A stretch of 64,000 bases of DNA from Sarcocystis neurona. Taxonomy: Eukaryota; Apicomplexa; Conoidasida; Eucoccidiorida; Sarcocystidae. Positions 58,836-64,000 of this stretch are shown here, in pieces (the stretch's first letter is position 1; each line of letters begins with the position of its first letter). The stretch lies in the NCBI GenBank assembly GCA_000727475.1, contig KL647319.1, forward strand, positions 765,840-829,839. The letters are read 5' to 3'. Below the pieces are notes generated by a model. The model saw only the letters and a list, made by a program, of their open reading frames with translations, was not told the DNA's origin and did no database searches. Position numbers and translations under genes: made by a program.

Positions 58836-59661
58836 AACGTTGCTGAAGCAGAGGAGAAGCGGCTGCTTCTTTTGGGAAGAAGACGCTTCCCCGAGGCACA
58901 CAGAGGGAAAGTTGAAGCCAGCAGAAAAGAAGTCTTTCGAAAAAGAAGATGCAGGTGCTGGACGTCTAAAAGACTGAAAGGTACTTTCACTGACAAAACA
59001 AGAAACCGGAGTTTCTACGAAAACAAGCCGTTCCCTAATAGATACAAATTAAAGCATGCATTTATATATATGTATATATATTTACAGATAGTCTCCCTAC
59101 GTCTTTGTGTGGCTATCTACTATAAATATATATATATATATATATATATGTCTACCAATGTTCTCGTTTTTAACGTCTACGTAGATATAAATATCTTCTC
59201 TGTAGAGAGTTTCTGTATATATATATATATGTATATATCCATACTCTATTTGTATGTGTATCTACGATAGTTTATGACGTAGAGAATACTCATCTACATA
59301 TCTAAGAATTTCCTCTCTCTACGTATAAATATCTACCATCTACATATAGAACATATATATATATATGTACAGGTATTTTCTTTCTATGTATATGTATGGC
59401 TATATACACTATACTGAGTACTGATATATACATATATATAAATTTTCTCCACGTATATGTGCGTCATCTACTGTATAGAAAGTATTTATATATATATATA
59501 TATATATATACATACGCCTCCCTGATACACGTCCGTGACCGGTATCTATACGTATATATATATAAGTATACAAATGGATAGATAGATTCCTTGACAACGC
59601 ATGTCCTGCATCTGGCTTGTGTACCTACATACACAAATACATATATATATATATATATATA

Positions 59662-59996
59662 NNNNNNNNNNNNNNNNNNNNNNNNNNNNNNNNNNNNNNN
59701 NNNNNNNNNNNNNNNNNNNNNNNNNNNNNNNNNNNNNNNNNNNNNNNNNNNNNNNNNNNNNNNNNNNNNNNNNNNNNNNNNNNNNNNNNNNNNNNNNNNN
59801 NNNNNNNNNNNNNNNNNNNNNNNNNNNNNNNNNNNNNNNNNNNNNNNNNNNNNNNNNNNNNNNNNNNNNNNNNNNNNNNNNNNNNNNNNNNNNNNNNNNN
59901 NNNNNNNNNNNNNNNNNNNNNNNNNNNNNNNNNNNNNNNNNNNNNNNNNNNNNNNNNNNNNNNNNNNNNNNNNNNNNNNNNNNNNNNNNNNNNNNN
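59662..59996. other. Assembly gap (335 N)
   Basis: Run of N entered from a long (TA)n array. Frames crossing it have no meaning. Confidence 0.98.
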
Positions 59997-60811
59997 GAGA
60001 TTGTTTGATACAATATCTATCCTACGTCTTGCTTGCGTACCTATATATAGACAAATATATGTATACATATATAATTATGTACATGTGTACAGCGGTGATT
60101 TGCTGATGGATCGGTCACTCAGCCAATCACAGTATATGGACGTGCATGCGCTTCTACGTAGGGGGGAAAACGAGGGAGGGACGGAGCTGCTGGACTCGAG
60201 GTGGGGGCGACTGCTTCTTTTTTATGATTTGTGGATCTGCAGCAGACTTCGACGTATTTCTCGTCGACTGCCCTTCTGCGGAAATGCCACTTCTCGAAGC
60301 CAACAAAATTCCCACGACGAATTCACTTCTCTCTCTCCCTACACACATGCATGCATGCATGCATGTACACGGGTACATGCGTAGTACACGAGACGACGAA
60401 CAAATCTCCACAACAACTTACTCGGTTTCCTTCTTCGCTCAACATTTCTCTATCTGCAGAATACTTCGTCTATCTGTCTGTCTGTCTCTGTCTTCTTTTA
60501 TATATATGTGGAGCCCCTTCTCTAAATCTGTGTCTCCCTACCTCTCTATCTATTCTAACGGACACATATATCTGCCTTCCTGTATCTGTCTAGCCATATC
60601 TCTCTACCCACATCTATCTATTTGTCTACCAATATCTCTATATCTCTCTGTCTCTATCTATTTATATGCATCTATCCCACCTATATATATATATATATAC
60701 AGCTATACACATGTATCTATCTATATCCATATACATATATATATATAGGCACACATCTATCTAGCTGTATATCTATCTAAGTATCTATCTCTCTCTGTCG
60801 TCCCCCTCCTG

Positions 60812-60823
60812 CCCCCCCCCCCC
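60812..60823. repeat. 12-base C homopolymer
   Basis: Uninterrupted C run within a C-rich stretch, following CTATCTAT repeats. Length is likely unreliable. Confidence 0.85.
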
Positions 60824-61025
60824 GTTCCCCTTTCATCTTCGTGACGGCGATGTATGTATACAAAGGGTGACTTCCTAGAAAGACGGAAACGCGCTTTTCT
60901 TCTATTCACACATATATATACACATCTATATCAACGAACATGTGTTTGCGTTTGTTTCTTTATTCGTGGGTGACTTCCAATGTTTTGATTGGAGAAAGTG
61001 CATGCGGGCGCGGGGGCCGGCTCAC

Positions 61026-63771
61026 CAGAGAACGAGCTGTCCTCTACGAGGGAGTCCTGAGCCGTACGTGAAGAAGCAGCAGCAGCGGCAGAACGACGCT
61101 CGGTAGCTGACGCTGGTGCATGCGTTCCTGGTCTTCGTTTGTTGCTGCTGCTCTTGTTGCCGGTGCTGCTTCTGCGTCCTCCGTCTCTCGCTGCTCCTGC
61201 TGCTGCCGGCTTCTTTTCTGCCACAGGGCTAACAGAGTTAGACGACGCCGTCCGCTGCTTCGAGAACACAAGGGCCTCGGCCTCACGCGCCCGTCTATCT
61301 CCCGCTTCGTCCCTCTGCAGCAGCGAGCATCGCCCAACAGCAACAGCAGCAGCAAACATCGACCAACAGCAGCAGCAGCACCAGCAGCAGCAGCACCAGC
61401 AGCAGCAGCACACATCCCCCAACGGCAGCAGCAACGACCGCAAGCAGCCAGTGCGAGAAGGCAGCAGCTGGGGTCTGTTTCTCTTTTTGGATATTTTGGG
61501 GCGTGTGCATGCTCGGCGAATGTCGGCGTGGGTCACCAACTCAACCTCTCCCTTGTGTTCATACATACACACAGACATGCAAACGAACGCAGAGACAACC
61601 ACGTACAGATGTCTGCCCTTTGCAGCGTATATATGTGTTGCTGCGGCGAGGGCGTCCTTCCCGAAGATTCTTCAGGAACTTCATAAACTCTCGTGTTCCC
61701 CTCTCTCTGCGTGAAGTGAAGAAAGGAGCGTCTACGACGACCTACACATATCCTTCTGTGTACGAAGATACGCACGTATACACATACATGCAGAGCGCAT
61801 GTATATAGAGGGAAGAAATCTGCCCGCCTACTTCTTCGAGCACGACCAGACACATCCGCGTGGGATAAGGCTGCGTCTCCACAGCGCGCTTCACATGGGC
61901 TGCTGCTGTTGCCGCACGAATGTCCTGCTGCTGCACGAAGGTCCTGCTGCTGCACGAAGGTCCTGCTGTTGCACGAATGTCCTGCTGCTGCACGAATGTC
62001 CTGCTGCTGCACGAATGTCCTGCTGCTGCACGAATGTCCTGCTGCTGCACGAATGTCCTGCTGCTGCACAAATGTCCTGCTGCTGCACGAGTGTCCTGCT
62101 GCTGTACAAATGTCTGTCCTTTTTCTCTCCGTCTGTCTCTGCATTTCCGCCAGCGGGGTACAACCGAATATACGCAGAGAGCAAAACTTTGCTGGGCACA
62201 CGCGTGTAATTTTAGCGCGTGCCTCCTCTTCACATGCACTTCGCAAATATGTCCATCTCTTCTGTCTCTCTCTTTTAGGCTGGGATACCACCTGGAGGAC
62301 GGAGAAGGTTTCTCCGAGGACTCCTACGCACGAATATGACCCTCTCCTTTTCCGTCTCTCTCTTCGACTGCGCAAGTGTCCACAAACGCATGCAGAGATC
62401 AATACAAGTCAGACATACCTCTGCAGGCGCGACTGCATGCACCAACGCGTGTACATTGCAACAGATGATATGCGACAGCTGGTATTCTTCTCTGCACGTG
62501 TGTGCCATACATGAACTGCTCCCCTTTCTCTCACCGGCCCTGCTGCGGCAGCAGCCAACTTCGATTCCTTGCTGCGGCTTCCTGCTTTTTCTCTCGCTGT
62601 CGCTGTAGGGTGTGCTGCTCCTTCTTCTCCTCCTCCGCCTCTTCGCCGCGCTTCTCTCCATTGGCGTTCGGCGTCCCTGCTGCCGCCGCTGCTGCTACCT
62701 CTTCGTCGGTGACGTGGCTGCTGCACCTGCTGTTGTGCGTCGTTCTTCTTATTTCTTGCCTTCGCCGCACCTGCTTCTTCCGCGTGCGACTTCTCCTCCT
62801 CCTCCTTCTTCCTTTCTGTTCCTGCTGCTGCTGTCGTGGTCTGTCGTGCGCAGCTGCTGCTCCTGCTGCCGCTTCTTCTCTGAGGCCGCTGCGGCTTCTC
62901 AGCGACCCCCCCCTTCCTCGCCTTTTCTCCTGCTGCTGCTGCTGCTCCTTGTGCCGCTCGATTTTCTTTCTCTCGCTGCGTCCCTGCTGCTGCTGCTGTG
63001 TCTTCTCCTTTTCCTTTCCGTTTCCTGCTGCTGCTGCCACTGCTCCCTGCCTGCTGCCGCGATTTGCCGCTGCCGTGACGCGCTCTTCGCTCTTCTCCTA
63101 CTTCTTCGTCTTCTGCAGCACAGCAGCAGCAACAGCAGCAGCGGCAACAGCAGAAAGAGCAGCAGCAGGGGCAGCAAGAAGAGAAGTTTCGCCGGAACTG
63201 GCAATTCCTTTTTCGATGAGTTTCTTCCTTTTCTTCTCTAACTTTGTTACTCTTCGGCATTTTCTCTTCCCTTCACGTCTCGTCTCCCAAGCACAACAAT
63301 AGACTGCATGCGCCGCAGCAGAAAAAGGTACGTTATGACTCCTGCCTCTCTCTCTCTTTTTCTTTGATGAGATGTTCGCCCTGCCTGTCTCTTGAGTATT
63401 CTCCACCTTTATAAAAGTTCTTTTCTTGTCTGCAAAAGCGCCGTCTCCGTCTGCGTCTCTTCTTCCTTGGTCTACACAAGTTCCACTACCCCTGTTTTCC
63501 TCTTCCCCCTGCAGCTTTCTCTTCTCCGACTTTCCTCGTCTCCTCCCAGTCCTTCTTCCCGCTGCCGCAACAACGGTAGAGACTTCTGCTGCGAGGTCAT
63601 CACAGAAACCTTTCTACAACTATCTGGCGAGCCTTACCGAAAGGACGGACTGCTGCTGCTGCTGCTGCGCCTTCTCCACCAGTTCCTGCTCCTCCTCCTC
63701 CCGCTGCGTCCCTTTCAGGAAAATACTCGCCTCTTCTGCTGTTGCTGCTGCTTGGCAAATGCTGCTCCTGC
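61026..63771 (-). CDS. Lys/Arg/Glu/Gln-rich protein, unknown, multi-exon, 5'-partial
   Basis: Several minus-strand segments have both splice signals. 63771-63638 (FLKGTQREEEEQELVEKAQ, donor TCG|GTAAGG); about 63095-62538 (basic coiled-coil text such as SERKKIERHKEQQQQQEKRR and REKKQEAAARNRSW, donor GGCCG|GTGAGA); 62322-62294 (SPRRNLLRPPG); an exon ending 61832 (VETQPYPTRMCLVVLEE|gtaggc); 61702-61607 (REFMKFLKNLREGRPRRSN); 61314-61026 (RDEAGDRRAREAEALVFSKQ, donor TCTG|GTGAGC, or reading on to TAA at 60931). The last four junctions are phase-compatible. Composition suggests a nuclear or nucleolar RNA-binding protein; that is inference only. CTG tracts on the sense strand precede the 61314 and 63115 acceptors. 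It may be two genes, and it extends beyond the window's right end. Confidence 0.42.
61922..62111 (-). repeat. 19-bp minisatellite, about ten copies
   Basis: Plus unit gtcctgctgctgcacgaat (19 bp). On the minus sense it reads gacattcgtgcagcagcag. Because 19 is not a multiple of 3, one pass of 57 bp cycles through all three frames (TFVQQQ, DIRAAAG, HSCSSR) and no frame meets a stop. It abuts the exon ending at 61832. Confidence 0.9.
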
Positions 63772-64000
63772 CCAGCACCGACAGTCGCGCATGTATGTAT
63801 ATATATACACATGTGTGTACACACAAATACATACGCATGCATGCGTACACACATACATGCATATGTAGACAAAGGGACGCACATGCGTGCATGCGTATAG
63901 ACACAGACATATACGCAAGTAGACACGTTGAGAGAGAAAGACAGAGAAACGCAGATGTAGACACGGAGAACAGAGCGCCTTTTCACAAAACTCCGAAGTT
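63772..64000. other. Window end: microsatellite, likely intron of the minus-strand gene
   Basis: TATA/CACA/GCATGCATG repeats, then an AGACA-rich stretch. It lies just upstream (minus sense) of the acceptor ctgggcag at 63772. No coding seen. Confidence 0.55.

Larger units (their letters stand above)
58990..60930. repeat. TATA/TCTA microsatellite region with gap
   Basis: (TA)n, CTATCTAT and TGTATATA arrays on both sides of the N gap. Between 60140 and 60420 about 280 bp is more complex but shows no motif. No gene assigned. Confidence 0.75.

Noticed and set aside
61922..62111. CRISPR array
   Set aside because: Nineteen-base units are contiguous with no spacers; eukaryotic minisatellite.
1..64000. 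tRNA and rRNA genes, retrotransposon ORFs
   Set aside because: No cloverleaf A/B box pair, rRNA core or reverse transcriptase motif was noticed by eye; a tRNAscan or Rfam run would be needed to exclude them.

Overview
The window looks like nuclear DNA of a coccidian apicomplexan, most likely Eimeria or a close relative. It is dominated by CAG/CTG trinucleotide tracts, whose coding products are runs of Ala, Gln and Ser. Long (TA)n/TATA-CATA microsatellites fill the non-coding DNA, coding exons are split by kilobase introns, and no bacterial-style operons are seen. The species call is an inference from composition and gene structure. Two assembly gaps interrupt the sequence (6152-6946 and 59662-59996).

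Three conserved eukaryotic genes could be rebuilt exon by exon, with splice phases agreeing at every junction. (1) 901-14596, plus strand: a MEMO1-family protein. Ten exons are visible, most of them only 32-119 nt, in introns of 0.5-1.9 kb; the N-terminal exon is missing, probably to the left. (2) 33439-22704, minus strand: Tim44, the mitochondrial import-motor subunit, in seven exons ending in a 13-codon last exon. (3) 39573-51642, plus strand: Vps50/syndetin, the EARP endosomal-recycling tether subunit, in four exons, about three times the usual length because of Ala/Gln/Ser insertions. Tim44 and Vps50 are divergent across a 6.1 kb repeat-poor interval. MEMO1 and Tim44 converge on an 8 kb interval (14.6-22.7 kb) with little recognisable coding.

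Three less certain minus-strand genes lie to the right. One at 51695-54300 has a Ser-rich C-terminus and converges on Vps50 with only 52 bp between stop codons. Two exons of an unknown gene lie at 57420-58835. A Lys/Arg/Glu/Gln-rich unknown gene at about 61026-63771 contains a 19-bp minisatellite.

The main structural observation is a polarity rule. In the reconstructed genes, introns carry CTG/TGC tracts on the sense strand, usually running into the 3' splice site (ctgctgcag|exon). Exon Gln/Ser tracts are the complementary CAG. The longest reading frames in the left 10 kb (poly-Leu/poly-Ala) are therefore intronic artefacts, and tract strand helps orient genes of unknown family.
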